Assembly: GCA_035765195.1 (NCBI GenBank)
Contig: DASTYC010000010.1
Span: 1-64,000 of the forward strand
Length of the DNA stretch: 64,000 nt
DNA from: CALAED01 sp035765195
Lineage (GTDB): Bacteria > Actinomycetota > Actinomycetes > Streptosporangiales > Streptosporangiaceae
Reading direction: 5' to 3'
The number at the start of each line of letters is the position of its first letter. The stretch's first letter is position 1. Positions 1 to 8,266 of this stretch are shown here, piece by piece. A model generated the notes under the pieces. That model was not told the DNA's origin. It searched no databases and saw only the letters and a program-made list of their open reading frames with translations. The position numbers were made by a program, and so were the translations under genes.

Positions 1-72
1 GGAGACAGCTACCGGCTCAAGAACCGAGACCTCGGCCGCCCACCCGCGGCCAAACACAACCACGAACAGTAA
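1..72 (+). CDS. istB: IS21-type istB ATP-binding protein, C-terminal fragment (cut by window start)
   Basis: The first 23 codons read GDSYRLKNRDLGRPPA... and end at TAA (70-72). A GDSYRL(K/R)xxDLGRxPA tail is typical of the extreme C-terminus of IstB, the AAA+ helper ATPase of IS21-family transposition. The assignment is supported by what follows at once: repeated GGGTCACG-type motifs and an end ending in TTGACA. Only the end of the gene is visible, so its integrity cannot be judged. Confidence 0.6.
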   Translation, partial: GDSYRLKNRDLGRPPAAKHNHEQ

Positions 73-141
73 CCAACAACAACATCAAGGGGTCACGGTT
101 CAAACGTCCCCAGGGGGTCACGATTGGACCGCCGTTGACAC
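73..141 (+). mobile_element. Right end of an IS21-type insertion sequence
   Basis: After the istB stop, the motif GGGGTCACGGTT occurs near 90 and GGGGTCACGATT near 113. This is the pattern of internal terminal repeats in IS21-family ends. The tip CCGCCGTTGACA (129-140) is the reverse complement of a 5'-TGTCAACGGCGG terminus. The outer boundary is estimated at about 140; the other end lies outside the window. Confidence 0.55.
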
Positions 142-239
142 ACAACCGGACTCAACGCGGGACCTGCAACTTGGGCAGATGGCATTCGCGCAGGTGAGAG
201 TCTTGTTACCTGGCCGGTTCGATTCCCGTCACCCGCTCC
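142..239 (+). repeat. Direct repeat copy 1, ending in a tRNA-Gly-like 3' half (att-site or tRNA remnant)
   Basis: The segment from ACAACCGG (142) to CACCCGCTCC (239) recurs at 1674-1760 at roughly 85-90 percent identity by eye, apart from an extra 12 nt in this copy. Its end reads GGTTCGATTCCCGTCACCCGCTCC, a T-arm plus acceptor strand like that of bacterial tRNA-Gly. The T-stem has a mismatch and no normal anticodon arm can be drawn, so this is not an intact tRNA. tRNA 3' halves are usual attachment sites of integrating elements, so a scar is likely. Confidence 0.5.
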
Positions 240-245
240 CAGCAG

Positions 246-286
246 AAGGCCCAGGCCAGAGCCCCAACGCTCCGAACCTGGGCCTT
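246..286 (+). terminator. Hairpin, terminator-like
   Basis: AAGGCCCAGG (246-255) and CCTGGGCCTT (277-286) form a perfect 10-bp inverted repeat around a 21-nt loop, directly after the tRNA-like end. There is no U-tract. It could terminate transcription from the original tRNA locus or belong to an element boundary. Confidence 0.4.
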
Positions 287-499
287 GATCGTTTCGCTAT
301 CCGATGACCGTCGGGCAATTAGCGGGCAATTAGGCCACGGGTACCAGCTTCCCGGAAGCGCCGCCGTCATCGTCTTCGTTGTCCCGTCCGTGCTCCGCTT
401 GTACGAGGGCGTCGAGTCCATCAGCGATCACGCGATCGGCCTTGGCGGACATGTTCTGGTAGCGCAGCGCGGCGACGACACGCTTCCAGTGGTGATCTT

Positions 500-760
500 G
501 TTGAAGCCGCCGCCATGGGTGAGCGGCGACGAGGTGTACGGTGCCGACCCCGGCCTGCGCGCCTGGCTGGAACAGACCGGCACCGGTTATGTGCTGGGCA
601 TCGCCAAAACGAGTCCGATCGCCTTCACCCGGGCCGGCACGGCCCGGGCGGATGAGGCGCTGAAGACGTTGATCGCTTCCGACTAGATCATCGCCTCCTG
701 CGGGGCCGGTTCCAAAGGCGAACGCCGCTACGCCTGGGCCTGGCTCACCACCGCGCCAGG
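500..760 (+). pseudogene. Decayed transposase fragment (IS701/DDE type)
   Basis: One frame reads WVSGDEVYGADPGLRAWLEQ followed by GTGYVLGIA, then an in-frame TAG at 684-686, then ASCGAGSKGERRYAWAWL. These blocks match the order of conserved blocks of IS701-like DDE transposases (GDEVYG..P.LR..LE..G.GYVLA, then S.G.GAKG.R.YDWA). The stop, the missing N-terminal half and the loss of homology after about 760 show a dead remnant. It lies between the two tRNA-like repeats. Confidence 0.6.
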
Positions 761-859
761 TGATTGCGGCCGTTGCGGGGTGATCATGGCTCCGGAGGTG
801 GGATGGAACGGCTGGATCAGATCGAGTAACGGGTCGATATCGGGGGTTGGCGTGCCTGG

Positions 860-1180
860 TTGGATGGTCCACCCCCATTCGCGCTCAGCCGGGGTCCAGA
901 TCTCAGGCAAGTGCGGATAAGGACTGGTAAGACCGAGTTCCTCAGGTGGCGCAGGGACCTTGGCCGCCAGCCGCGGCGTAACCGTAACCATCCGACGTCG
1001 TGGACGTGGGACACCCACGCGACCGAGTTGCACGTCCCCGCAGAGCGGATCGAGGTGGCCCGGCGGCTGGTCGAGGCGATCACCGCGGCGATCGAGGAGC
1101 GCCAGCTGCCGTGGCAACCGGTCATGAACAAGGGCTACGTCGCGATCAGCGTGCCTATGACGCCGGGCACCCAGAGGTAG
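860..1180 (+). CDS. Small orphan ORF, possibly a gene fragment
   Basis: 106 codons if the first ATG is used. The N-terminal half is low-complexity basic sequence and unconvincing. The C-terminal half, from about residue 48, looks like real coding sequence (ELHVPAERIEVARRLVEAI, then a short end MNKGYVAISVPM). The gene ends in AGAGGTAG, which also supplies a ribosome-binding site for the next ORF 5 nt downstream, suggesting coupling. I recognise no family; it may be the 3' part of a larger lost gene. Confidence 0.3.
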   Translation: MDGPPPFALSRGPDLRQVRIRTGKTEFLRWRRDLGRQPRRNRNHPTSWTWDTHATELHVPAERIEVARRLVEAITAAIEERQLPWQPVMNKGYVAISVPMTPGTQR

Positions 1181-1185
1181 CTCTG

Positions 1186-1500
1186 ATGATCTTGGCCGGA
1201 AAGGTGCGGGCGTATACCCGGTCCCCCAAGTCGAAGCCCGGCTGGCAGGTGTCCGACTACCGCAACCCTTATCCGCCCGGCACGGCAGCCGTGGTCCTAG
1301 TAGATGCCTACGCCAATGGCAAGCCTGATGGGTACTACGTCGTCCCTATCGCCGATATCCGCAAGATCATCATGGACGACCACAGCGCCGCGTTCCCGGA
1401 CGGCGTCCGCCCGGTCAGCCCCGAGGCAACCCATGCGGTCGTCACCCCGGAATCCGTTGAGCAGTATCGCGATGCCTGGGACTTCTACCTGACGGATTAG
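1186..1500 (+). CDS. Small hypothetical protein, 104 aa
   Basis: ATG at 1186 follows AGAGGTAG at a good spacing, 5 nt after the stop of the upstream ORF. The protein is soluble with a mixed alpha/beta look. It includes PGTAAVVLVDAYANGKPDGYYVVPIADIR, an extended segment, and ends EQYRDAWDFYLTD. No signal peptide, membrane segment or known motif is visible. It sits in the accessory island between the two tRNA-like repeats, so a cargo gene is plausible. Confidence 0.5.
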   Translation: MILAGKVRAYTRSPKSKPGWQVSDYRNPYPPGTAAVVLVDAYANGKPDGYYVVPIADIRKIIMDDHSAAFPDGVRPVSPEATHAVVTPESVEQYRDAWDFYLTD

Positions 1501-2030
1501 CGAAACGGGATGCTCAGGCAGTCCTTCCGAAACGCCCTCATGGAGTCCCGCTAGATCACCAAATGATAAGGTCGCTAACACCATTGCATCTCGATGGTGA
1601 TCTCAAATGTGAACATGATCATCGGTGTACCCGGTGGGTGCACGGCGCCCCGTCCAAGCCCGTAGAACTCCGCACAACCGGGACGTGCAAGCTGGGTAGA
1701 TGGCGTTCGCGCAGGTGAGATCCTTGATACCTGGCCAGTTCGATTCGCGTCACCCGCTCCACACGCCCGGGCACCGGCTCCACGGCGGCATCGCTCTCAT
1801 CGTCCAGGCCCGGTAGATCGCAGCTAGCCTTCCGTACGGAACGCCGACCTTCGCCGCGATATGGCTGCCCCGGCTCGGGAAGGCGCTGAATACCTCCCCG
1901 GGGCGCGAGAACGTCGGCGACGTGTGTTCGTATGCCGGGCATGACGGTGTTTAGCGGGTAGGGGGTTTGTGTCTCCGGTCGGGCGCGCCGGCGACGGAGA
2001 TGGCGATCGTGGATACGGGGTGAGGGAGTC
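1501..2030. other. Gene-poor stretch containing the second tRNA-like repeat
   Basis: No convincing gene. It holds a long-loop inverted repeat, AGATCACCA (1553-1561) and TGGTGATCT (1595-1603), then the second tRNA-Gly-like repeat (1674-1760), then the leader of nhaA. The leader ends in GGGTGAGGGAGTC before the GTG start at 2031. Confidence 0.4.
1674..1760 (+). repeat. Direct repeat copy 2, tRNA-Gly-like 3' half
   Basis: From ACAACCGGGACGTG to CACCCGCTCC this segment aligns with 142-239, differing at scattered single positions. With copy 1 it brackets about 1.5 kb that contains a dead transposase and two orphan ORFs, the arrangement expected of attL/attR around a small or decayed integrative element. 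No integrase is left between them. Confidence 0.5.
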
Positions 2031-3266
2031 GTGGCTGGGCCGGTGAAGCGAGGGACGGCTGCGGTCGTCTCACCGCTGCGGGCGTTCCTGCACGCGGAGA
2101 GCGCGGGCGGGATCGTGCTCGTGGTTGCCGCGGCGGTGGCTCTGGTGTGGGCGAACAGCCCGATGGCCGACGGGTATGCCCAGTTTTGGCAGCGGAAGAT
2201 CACTCTCGGCGGTGGGCAGGCGAGGGTCAGCCACGACCTGCGGCACTGGATCAACGACGGGCTGATGGTGTTGTTCTTCTTTGTCATCGGCTTGGAGATC
2301 AAGCGTGAGCTGGTGGTCGGCGAACTGCGTGACCGGCGGGCGGCGAGGTTGCCCGCTTTGGCCGCCGTGGGCGGAGTCGCGCTGCCGGCGCTGATCTATG
2401 TGGCCCTCGCGGGCGGAGGGGACGCGGGGCGCGGCTGGGGCATCCCGATGGCCACCGATATCGCCTTCGCCGTTGGCATCCTGGCGCTGCTGGGCCGGCA
2501 TGCCTCCGGTGGCGCGAAGCTGTTCCTGCTCAGCGTCGCCATCGTCGATGACATCCTGGCCATCGGCGTGATCGCGATCTTCTATACCGCCCGCGTCGAC
2601 CTGTGGTGGCTCGCCACCGCGGTGGCGGGGTTGGTGGCGGCCGCCGGGATGCGCAGGCTCGGAGTGAATTCACCCTGGGGGTACGTCCCGATCGGGTTGC
2701 TGGTCTGGTTCGCCACCTTGGAGTCCGGTGTGCATGCCACCCTTGCCGGGGTCGCGCTCGGGCTGCTCACCCCGGCGCGACCCGTAGCGGGGCGCGCCGT
2801 TCTCGACGACCTCGAACGTACCCTGCACCCGGTCAGCGCGTTCCTGGTCATTCCTGTCTTCGCCCTGGCCAACGCCGGGGTTGACGTGCGGGGTGGCGCG
2901 CTGGGCGATGCGTTCGGTCAACCGATGACCTGGGCCGTGATCGCCGGTCTCGTCGTCGGCAAGGTCGTCGGCATCGGCGGTGTCACCTACCTGGTGCGCC
3001 GGCTGCGCTGGGGCGCACTGCCCGCGGACATGCACTACCGCGAGATCCTCGGCGTCGCCGCGCTGGGCGGCATCGGGTTCACCGTCTCGCTGTTCATCAC
3101 CGACCTGGCCTTCACCGATACCACTCTGATCGGCCAGGCCAAGGTGGGCATCCTCACCGCCTCCGCCCTCGCCGCCCTGGTCGGCGCGGTGTTGCTGCTC
3201 ATGGCCCCAGCGGGCACCGGCGCCACATCAGCGCCCGAACGCAACGACGACCACTCCGGCAACTGA
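2031..3266 (+). CDS. nhaA: Na+/H+ antiporter NhaA
   Basis: 411 aa from GTG at 2031, preceded by GAGGGAGT. NhaA exchanges internal Na+ (or Li+) for external protons across the inner membrane, giving salt and alkaline-pH tolerance. The protein has about 12 hydrophobic segments and the diagnostic sites: NSPMADGY near 42-49, HWINDGLMVLFFFVIGLEIKRE near 72-93, the discontinuous-helix site MATDIAFAVGI (D143) and the paired ion-binding aspartates SVAIVDDILAIG (D173, D174), matching E. coli D133, D163 and D164. It is monocistronic and convergent with the ABC permease, 17 nt away. The hydrophilic C-tail is short and normal. Confidence 0.95.
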   Translation: MAGPVKRGTAAVVSPLRAFLHAESAGGIVLVVAAAVALVWANSPMADGYAQFWQRKITLGGGQARVSHDLRHWINDGLMVLFFFVIGLEIKRELVVGELRDRRAARLPALAAVGGVALPALIYVALAGGGDAGRGWGIPMATDIAFAVGILALLGRHASGGAKLFLLSVAIVDDILAIGVIAIFYTARVDLWWLATAVAGLVAAAGMRRLGVNSPWGYVPIGLLVWFATLESGVHATLAGVALGLLTPARPVAGRAVLDDLERTLHPVSAFLVIPVFALANAGVDVRGGALGDAFGQPMTWAVIAGLVVGKVVGIGGVTYLVRRLRWGALPADMHYREILGVAALGGIGFTVSLFITDLAFTDTTLIGQAKVGILTASALAALVGAVLLLMAPAGTGATSAPERNDDHSGN

Positions 3267-3283
3267 ACTCCTCCGGCGGGCGA

Positions 3284-4984
3284 TTACAGTTTGTTCAAAA
3301 TGTCGCGTCCTCCTATCGCCATGGCAACGGCCACGCCAATGCCGGTGACGACGGTCATGACCAGGGCGATCGCGGCGACGGTCGGATAAGAGCCATTTCC
3401 CCAGTAGTCGAACAATATTGTTCCCATGACCTGAGTAGTGGGATTCCGTACCAGCAAGGAGGCGGAGAACTCGTGGGTCAGCAGGATGAACATCAGTGCC
3501 GCGGCGCCGCCCGCGCTCGTGCGGAGAAGAGGAAGCACTATCTTCACATTGGTCGTGAGGGCATTGGCTCCACTGACCCGTGAGGCCTCGAGATAGCTGT
3601 CGCCCAAGCTGATCATGCTGGACAGAAGCATTCGAGTGCCGAACGGGAGCATCAAGGTGACGTAGACCACGATGATCACCCAACGAGAGCCGTACAGGAT
3701 CAACGGCGGATAGGAATACGTCAGCAAGAAGCCGGCGCCGAAGATGACCGCCGGTATGCCAAGGGGAAGAGCGACGACGAAGTCGAGCACGGTGCGCAAC
3801 ACCCTGAAGCGCCGGCCGCGCAGCAGCAGAGTTGCCGCGATGAAACCCACCGGCAAGACGATCGCCACCGCCACCGCCGAGGCCACGACGCTGTTGAGGA
3901 TGGCATTGGTCGTGTCGGGCTGAGATAGTACGTTGATCACGTTATCCAACGTGAACTGGCCCGGGTCGATCGAGCTGCTCCAGAAGCGCGACAGCGACAC
4001 CAGGACCAGTGCGGCAATCGGCAACACCATCGAGACCGTGCCGTACAGCAGGATGGCCAGCACGGCGAGCTTGGAGGAACGGTCCGACGGCTTAAAGGAC
4101 CTGCCGCCGTGCGTCACGAAACGGGCCTGGTTTCCGAGGCCGATCTTCTGCAGGATCACTACGGCCAAGCCCAAGACCACCAGTGGTGATCCGAACGCGG
4201 CCGCGGCGCCGAAGTCCAACGGTGCTTCGGAGACGTAGCTGTACATCTCGGTGGTGATCACCTTGATGTCCAGGTTCGTGCCAAGGAGCAGTGGAGCGGT
4301 GAACTGCCCAAGGCCCAGCAGCAACACGATGCCGGCGCCATAGATCAGCGCAGGACGCAGCAGCGGAAGGACCACACGAAAGAACACACCGGCCGAAGAG
4401 GATCCGCTGATCTGTGCCGCGTCGAGGTGTTCTCGGTTGATGTTCCGCAGCCCCGCGTTCACGAAGAGGTAGACAAAGGACGTCAGCAGAAATCCGGTGA
4501 TGATGATGATCCACGGAGCGGTATAGATGTCCACCGGCCCGCTTTCCAAATGGGACCACCACGGCAGCTCGCGCAAAACGGCGTTGAGGTATCCAGGACG
4601 CGGACTGAACAGAAACGTCCAGCCGACGACGCTGGCGACCGAGGGGATCACCAAGGGGATGACCGGCAACAGTTGAAGCATCCGGTAGCGCGGCGGCAGA
4701 TGGAATGCCGCCCACGCCAGCAGTGTGCCGAGTGCCATGGCGGTCACCAGTGATCCCACGCCCAGGATCATGGTCGTCACCAGAGTCTTCCCGACGTCGT
4801 CTACCGCATAGGCGTTCTTGTATCCCAGGGCGCCGTTCTCGAAGGCGACGAACTGCAGGCGAAAAAGCGGCACCACGACGAGATAGGTAAGCACGCCCAC
4901 GAGCGCGGCGACAGCGGTGACGGAGACCAGCCTTCGGCCCTGTTCGGCGAAGACCGGATCTGCCCGGCGCGCCAAGATGGCCAC
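3284..4984 (-). CDS. Ferric-type ABC transporter permease (fused two-domain)
   Basis: 566 aa when started at GTG 4984, which has GGAGG 7 nt upstream and lies 2 nt after the stop of the ATPase gene. The frame stays open much further upstream, but that part overlaps the ATPase gene and is noise. The protein contains two binding-protein-dependent permease domains in one chain, each of six or so membrane segments, with EAA-type loops (HLDAAQISGSSSAGVFFRVVLP and LEASRVSGANALTTNVKIVLP). This is the FbpB/SfuB arrangement of ferric or related importers. It is third in the operon after the binding protein and ATPase. Confidence 0.85.
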   Translation of the reverse strand: MAILARRADPVFAEQGRRLVSVTAVAALVGVLTYLVVVPLFRLQFVAFENGALGYKNAYAVDDVGKTLVTTMILGVGSLVTAMALGTLLAWAAFHLPPRYRMLQLLPVIPLVIPSVASVVGWTFLFSPRPGYLNAVLRELPWWSHLESGPVDIYTAPWIIIITGFLLTSFVYLFVNAGLRNINREHLDAAQISGSSSAGVFFRVVLPLLRPALIYGAGIVLLLGLGQFTAPLLLGTNLDIKVITTEMYSYVSEAPLDFGAAAAFGSPLVVLGLAVVILQKIGLGNQARFVTHGGRSFKPSDRSSKLAVLAILLYGTVSMVLPIAALVLVSLSRFWSSSIDPGQFTLDNVINVLSQPDTTNAILNSVVASAVAVAIVLPVGFIAATLLLRGRRFRVLRTVLDFVVALPLGIPAVIFGAGFLLTYSYPPLILYGSRWVIIVVYVTLMLPFGTRMLLSSMISLGDSYLEASRVSGANALTTNVKIVLPLLRTSAGGAAALMFILLTHEFSASLLVRNPTTQVMGTILFDYWGNGSYPTVAAIALVMTVVTGIGVAVAMAIGGRDILNKL

Positions 4985-4986
4985 GG

Positions 4987-6111
4987 TTACGCCTCCGTCC
5001 CCTGCCCGGCATCTTCGTAGCACCGCGCGTCGTCCGTGCGAAAGCCGAGGCACACTTCGTGCCCCGGCCCCAGCTTCCGCACCCAGCTGTCCCAGCCGCC
5101 CGCGGGCACCCGCGCATGGAGCCGGCTGTTCCCCACGGACGCCACGACGTTGATGGATCGGCCGCCGTATTCCGCGTCCTCGACGCGGGCCATCAGCTGG
5201 GTCATCTTCGGGCCTGGGCTTTCTCCCGCCGGCGAGACATGCAGATCTTCCGGACGAATCCGAAGACGCGCGGCCTGTCCGCCGCCCGGCATCTCCAGCA
5301 CCGGGGGATCCCCGGCGGCGGCTACTCCGTTGAAGAACCACGCCCCATCGCGTCGCTCGCAGAACAGCACATTGGACATGCCGACGAAGTCGGCGACGTA
5401 CTCGGTGGCCGGCTGGTCGAAAATATGCTGGGGCGTATCGAACTGTTCGATGATGCCGTCGCGCATAATCGCGAGCCGGTCCCCGAGGGCAAGTGCCTCC
5501 GACTGGTCGTGGGTCACGAACACGGCGGTGAAACCTATCCGCGAATGCAGTTCGTGGAGCTGGGCACGCACCGAATCGCGCAACCGGGCGTCGAGATTGC
5601 TCAGTGGTTCGTCGAGCAGGATGAGATCGGGGCGGGCGACCAGGCCGCGGGCCAGCGCGATCCGCTGCTGCTGCCCACCGCTCAGTTGCGCGGGATATCT
5701 GTCCAGCAGGGGTTCGCAGTCCACCAGCCGAGCGGTCTCCTCCACCCAGCCCGCCTTGATTTTGTCCTTCATCCCGCGAGCGCGCAGCGGATATGCGATG
5801 TTCTTGCGGACCGTCATGTGCGGCCACAACGCATAGGACTGGAACACCATCCCGATACTTCGTTTGTCCGGGGAGAGGTTAACCCGGCGGGCCGCGTCGT
5901 ACACCGTCTGTCCGCCCAGCGAGATCCGCCCGCTGGTCGGATTCTCGAGGCCGGCGAGACACCGCAGCATGGTCGTCTTACCGCAGCCGCTCGGGCCGAG
6001 GAGAACGATGAACTCCCCGTCCCGGACCTCCATGTTGAGATCCTTGATTACCGTCGTGGGCCGCTTTCCTGCGAAGGTCTTCGTCAGACCTTCAATATGT
6101 ACGTGCGCCAA
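4987..6111 (-). CDS. ABC transporter ATP-binding protein (FbpC/PotA type)
   Basis: 374 aa. It energises the adjacent importer by ATP hydrolysis at the cytoplasmic face. Walker A GPSGCGKTT (39-47), Q-loop VFQSYALWPH near 89-98, signature LSGGQQQR (143-150), Walker B LILLDEP (163-169) and the switch His in VTHDQSEA are all intact. After about residue 240 there is a TOBE-type domain, as in FbpC, PotA and MalK. It lies between the binding protein and the permease on the same strand with 2 nt to the next gene. Confidence 0.9.
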   Translation of the reverse strand: MAHVHIEGLTKTFAGKRPTTVIKDLNMEVRDGEFIVLLGPSGCGKTTMLRCLAGLENPTSGRISLGGQTVYDAARRVNLSPDKRSIGMVFQSYALWPHMTVRKNIAYPLRARGMKDKIKAGWVEETARLVDCEPLLDRYPAQLSGGQQQRIALARGLVARPDLILLDEPLSNLDARLRDSVRAQLHELHSRIGFTAVFVTHDQSEALALGDRLAIMRDGIIEQFDTPQHIFDQPATEYVADFVGMSNVLFCERRDGAWFFNGVAAAGDPPVLEMPGGGQAARLRIRPEDLHVSPAGESPGPKMTQLMARVEDAEYGGRSINVVASVGNSRLHARVPAGGWDSWVRKLGPGHEVCLGFRTDDARCYEDAGQGTEA

Positions 6112-6150
6112 TGCGGTTTCCTCGTTTCATCGGCACCTGGCGACCGCCGC

Positions 6151-7197
6151 CTACTGCCCGAACATCTTTCGGAATTCGGACCGGAACTCCCGCACCTTCT
6201 GCGGGGTCAGCTTCGCCGGGTCCTGCTGACGAATGTCCTTGGTGGTGCCGACTGCGGTGGAGACGTCCTCGAGAACGGATGCGGCATTGCGTGCGACTGC
6301 CTCCTGCCCTTCCTTGGTCACCATGAAGTCGGCGAGGACCAGGCCGGCGTTGGGATGGGGTCCCGCTTTGAGATTCACCGCGTAGAAACGGTTGCCCCAG
6401 GTCTTCCCGGAAAGGCCCCAGTCGACCGGGGCGCCAGATTTCTTCTCGTCCGTGAGCGGTTCCAGGAAGATCCCGGCGGCGATCTCACCCGAGGTCAGCG
6501 CGGCCGCGATCGGCTGTGTGCTGGGGTAGATCCGGGGCTTTTGCGCTGCCAGCCGCTGCAGGAAGCCTGGGCCATAGTTCTCTTCGAGAAAGTTGTAGAA
6601 GTCTACTCTGGTGGGGGTATCCGGGCTGATGACGCCGATCTTTCCGCCGCGTAGCTCTGGGACGAACAGCCCCTGCCAGTCTTTGATCCCAGCGGCATGC
6701 AGCTTGGTATTCCACCCGTAGGTGAACACCAGCGCGCTGATGACGTAGTAGTTCTTCTTCGCGATATTCTCCGCCCGGTTGTAGCCGGCGGCGTCGAACG
6801 CCGGTCCTCGTACGGGCGCGAATAGGTTGGAGTGCGTCTCCAGCCAGAACGCGCTCGGCGTCACCAGGATGTCGGCGATACCCCGTCCGGTACGGGCCTC
6901 CGCCTCTACCTTGGGGACCCCCGCGTCGCCCGCGCCACGGACATACTGGAGTTTGATTTTTGGATACTTCTTCTCGAACGCCACCTTCAGGGCTTGCAGC
7001 TGGTCGGTCACCTGGCTCGAGTAAATAGTGACCGCACCCTCCTTCTCTGCCGCCCTTATGACATCCGGCCATGGTCCGGTTACCGGTTTGTTTTCCTGAC
7101 CACCCGAACTACCACACGCAGCGGTAGACGCGGCGACGAAGAGAGTGAGTCCGAGCAGAATGCTGCTCCGTACCCGTCCCAACTTTCGGTAATTCAT
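6151..7197 (-). CDS. Extracellular solute-binding lipoprotein of the ferric-type ABC importer
   Basis: 348 aa, with signal peptide and lipobox ending at Cys28 (ASTAAC). It captures the substrate outside the membrane and delivers it to the permease. The mature part begins WPDVIRAAEKEGAVTIYSS, the usual start of the iron/thiamine/AfuA-type periplasmic-binding fold, and contains the core blocks GIADILVTPS, KNYYVISALVFTYGWNT and TSGEIAAGIF. First gene of the operon, 39 nt before the ATPase. The ligand cannot be read from sequence: Fe3+, thiamine and small organic anions all use this fold. Confidence 0.85.
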   Translation of the reverse strand: MNYRKLGRVRSSILLGLTLFVAASTAACGSSGGQENKPVTGPWPDVIRAAEKEGAVTIYSSQVTDQLQALKVAFEKKYPKIKLQYVRGAGDAGVPKVEAEARTGRGIADILVTPSAFWLETHSNLFAPVRGPAFDAAGYNRAENIAKKNYYVISALVFTYGWNTKLHAAGIKDWQGLFVPELRGGKIGVISPDTPTRVDFYNFLEENYGPGFLQRLAAQKPRIYPSTQPIAAALTSGEIAAGIFLEPLTDEKKSGAPVDWGLSGKTWGNRFYAVNLKAGPHPNAGLVLADFMVTKEGQEAVARNAASVLEDVSTAVGTTKDIRQQDPAKLTPQKVREFRSEFRKMFGQ

Positions 7198-7621
7198 GAT
7201 CTGCGCTCCTCAACTGGCCGGACGGTTGAGGCGAGCCTGGTTGGCGCCGAACTCCTGCGCCGTTGCCACCATGCCCCCGATCTCGCCGTGGGTCTGCGTG
7301 GTGTGCCGGGCGCGATATCCCGGGCGATGCCAAAGTGCGGAGATCGATGCGCGCGACGTGTCCACTACGCCTCAGCGAGTCTCCTGCTGAAGCGCCGTAT
7401 GACGGTGCGACGGGCGGACCCGAACCGCCTTCGGAGTAGACCGGGCCAGGTCTTCCGAGGCCAGGTCGAAGCTCCGCACTTGACGCCACCTCCTGATCTT
7501 TACTCTCTATAACCACATTTGTCGATATAAGCCTTGACGTACGCTGGCGGAAGACGCCAGCGCGTTTCTCCGATCGTGATGGCCGCGACGCTGGTGGACG
7601 ATGTCGGTGGGAGGAGCCGCA
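7198..7621. other. Divergent intergenic region with an 8-bp hairpin
   Basis: It separates the minus-strand ABC operon from the plus-strand PPOX gene. The one clear structure is CGCTGGCG (7542-7549), loop GAAGA, CGCCAGCG (7555-7562), a perfect 8-bp stem about 60 nt before the PPOX start and just after TTGACG. It could be an operator for either direction. No gene or RNA family was recognised. Confidence 0.4.
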
Positions 7622-8230
7622 TTGAGCACGATCCACGACCTCCAGGCGCTGCGCGAGATCATCGGTGAACCGAGGCATGCCTCACAGCGGAAGGATCGCG
7701 ACTGTCTCGACAAATACGACCGGCTCTTTCTGTCGATGTCGCCATTTGTCGCGCTGGCCACGGGCAGCGATGGGGAGGTCGATGTCAGTGTTCGGGGTGA
7801 CCCGCCGGGGTTTGTGAAGGTCATCGACGACCGCACCGTGCTCATCCCGGAGCGCCCGGGTAACCGCCGTGCCGACTCCATGGGCAACCTGATGAAGGAC
7901 CCGAAGATCGCGGTCATCGCGTTTGTCCCCGGAGTCGATGAGACGCTGCGGTTCCACGGCCGAGGCAGTGTGGTCACCGATCCCGAACTCCTCGCCGGAA
8001 CCGAGGTTCGCGGCCGGCTCGCCCTGGTCGGCATCAAGATCGAGATCACACGGGTGTTCTTCCATTGCGGCAAAGCACTCATGCGCTCTGACCTCTGGGG
8101 CGGCAGATACAAGATCGAGCGATCGGAGTTCCCCTCGCTCGCCCAGATCCTGCATGACCAGAACTGGGACGGCACCCTGGAGACGATCCAGGAGCAGGTC
8201 AACGACTCCTACACCAACCGCTTGTACTGA
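7622..8230 (+). CDS. PPOX-type FMN-binding flavoprotein (MSMEG_1061-like)
   Basis: 202 aa from TTG at 7622, chosen because GGAGGAG lies 6 nt upstream; an in-frame ATG at 7601 would add 7 residues. The sequence has the split-barrel core of pyridoxamine-phosphate-oxidase-like flavoproteins: FVALATGSDGEVDVSVRGD, then IPERPGNRRADSMGN, then FVPGVDETLRFHGRGSVVTD. This layout matches the MSMEG_1061 subgroup of actinobacterial FMN-dependent PPOX proteins. The reaction is unknown; such proteins reduce or bind small organic ligands. Monocistronic and convergent with the Ldh gene. Confidence 0.8.
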   Translation: MSTIHDLQALREIIGEPRHASQRKDRDCLDKYDRLFLSMSPFVALATGSDGEVDVSVRGDPPGFVKVIDDRTVLIPERPGNRRADSMGNLMKDPKIAVIAFVPGVDETLRFHGRGSVVTDPELLAGTEVRGRLALVGIKIEITRVFFHCGKALMRSDLWGGRYKIERSEFPSLAQILHDQNWDGTLETIQEQVNDSYTNRLY

Positions 8231-8266
8231 ACACCCCGCCACCCCACGGGTACGCCACGTTCGGCG

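Noticed and set aside
157..239. Possible complete tRNA-Gly
   Set aside because: GCGGG at 157 could pair with the acceptor strand, but the anticodon arm cannot form and the T-stem is mismatched; called a remnant instead.
206..421. Minus-strand ORF ending in the ERVTGIEPA phrase
   Set aside because: That phrase is the usual false translation of a reversed tRNA 3' end; no integrase or other domain precedes it.
4985..5827. Upstream extension of the ABC permease frame to 847 aa
   Set aside because: The extension lies wholly inside the ATPase gene on the same strand in another frame and is Arg/Gly/Ala noise.
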